32,769 nt of DNA from Nostoc sp. KVJ20 (GTDB lineage Bacteria; Cyanobacteriota; Cyanobacteriia; Cyanobacteriales; Nostocaceae). Shown here one piece after another: positions 32,719 to 32,769 of the stretch. The first letter of the stretch is position 1. The number at the start of each line of letters is the position of its first letter. The stretch lies in the NCBI RefSeq assembly GCF_001712795.1, contig NZ_KV757578.1, positions 1 through 32,769 of the forward strand. Direction: 5' to 3'. The notes below the pieces were generated by a model. The model was not told the origin of the DNA and searched no databases. It saw only the letters and a list, made by a program, of their open reading frames with translations. The translations under genes were made by a program, and so were the position numbers.

Positions 32719-32769
32719 CTTATATCCCTCCACTGAATTTTGTACTTAAATTCAGTGGAGGGATATAAG
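32719..32769. repeat. Perfect 22-bp inverted repeat at the window end
   Basis: The 22 bases at 32719-32740 (starting CTTATATCCCTCCACTG) recur as an exact inverse at 32748-32769 around a 7-nt loop. The right arm ends at the last base of the window, so the element may be longer. The TTATATCCCTC end resembles the arm of the palindrome at 17353-17419. Confidence 0.85.

Overview
This window comes from a filamentous, probably heterocyst-forming cyanobacterium of the Nostoc/Anabaena group. The evidence is the many HIP1 octamers (GCGATCGC), the intron-containing trnL(UAA) gene with Nostoc-type heptanucleotide repeats, the ndhL-DUF3007-trpA order, ycf35, the DUF3038/DUF4335 pair, and the abundance of short dispersed repeats and MITE-like elements. 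All assignments come from reading the sequence and translations; no database search was run.

Layout. Positions 1-982 hold the possible 3' end of a gene and a repeat-rich spacer: a 639-bp segment bounded by 28-bp inverted repeats, with a TA-type MITE nested inside. Positions 983-3377 (minus) carry a coiled-coil membrane protein, trpA, a DUF3007 membrane protein and ndhL. Positions 3742-4124 are trnL(UAA) split by a group I intron. Positions 4422-9100 hold an unrecognised AT-rich gene, a UPF0104 membrane protein, a lipoprotein with 11-residue repeats, a MITE, and a Rieske-oxygenase homologue that lacks its Rieske domain. Positions 9101-10255 contain the remains of a modA-like gene. Positions 10256-13303 hold DUF3038, DUF4335 and YiaAB genes. 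A 128-bp insertion with an 8-bp target duplication follows. Next is the minus-strand set DUF2997-ycf35-ferredoxin (14664 down to 13568), then a tyrosine phosphatase, a second copy of the TA-type MITE, a methyltransferase-like gene and a mazEF module.

The accessory part, 17426-29346, is two converging sets of enzymes. On the left, a LysR regulator is divergent from a beta-hydroxyacid dehydrogenase, an O-methyltransferase and a glutathione S-transferase. On the right, a minus-strand run of eight genes encodes a two-subunit Tat-exported molybdenum hydroxylase, a zinc alcohol dehydrogenase, a DMT-type membrane protein, an SRPBCC protein, an amidohydrolase of the aromatic decarboxylase type, and two molybdenum cofactor maturation proteins (XdhC and a MocA-like nucleotidyltransferase). 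My inference is a pathway that oxidises an (aromatic) alcohol to aldehyde and acid and may then decarboxylate it.

From 29574 to 32553 lie two overlapping minus-strand genes that I do not recognise by name. The upstream one shows the landmarks of an APH/choline-kinase-like fold and the downstream one is an all-helical protein; this pair, the Rieske-less oxygenase and the molybdenum hydroxylase operon are the best candidates for undescribed biology. The window ends inside or at the edge of a perfect 22-bp inverted repeat.
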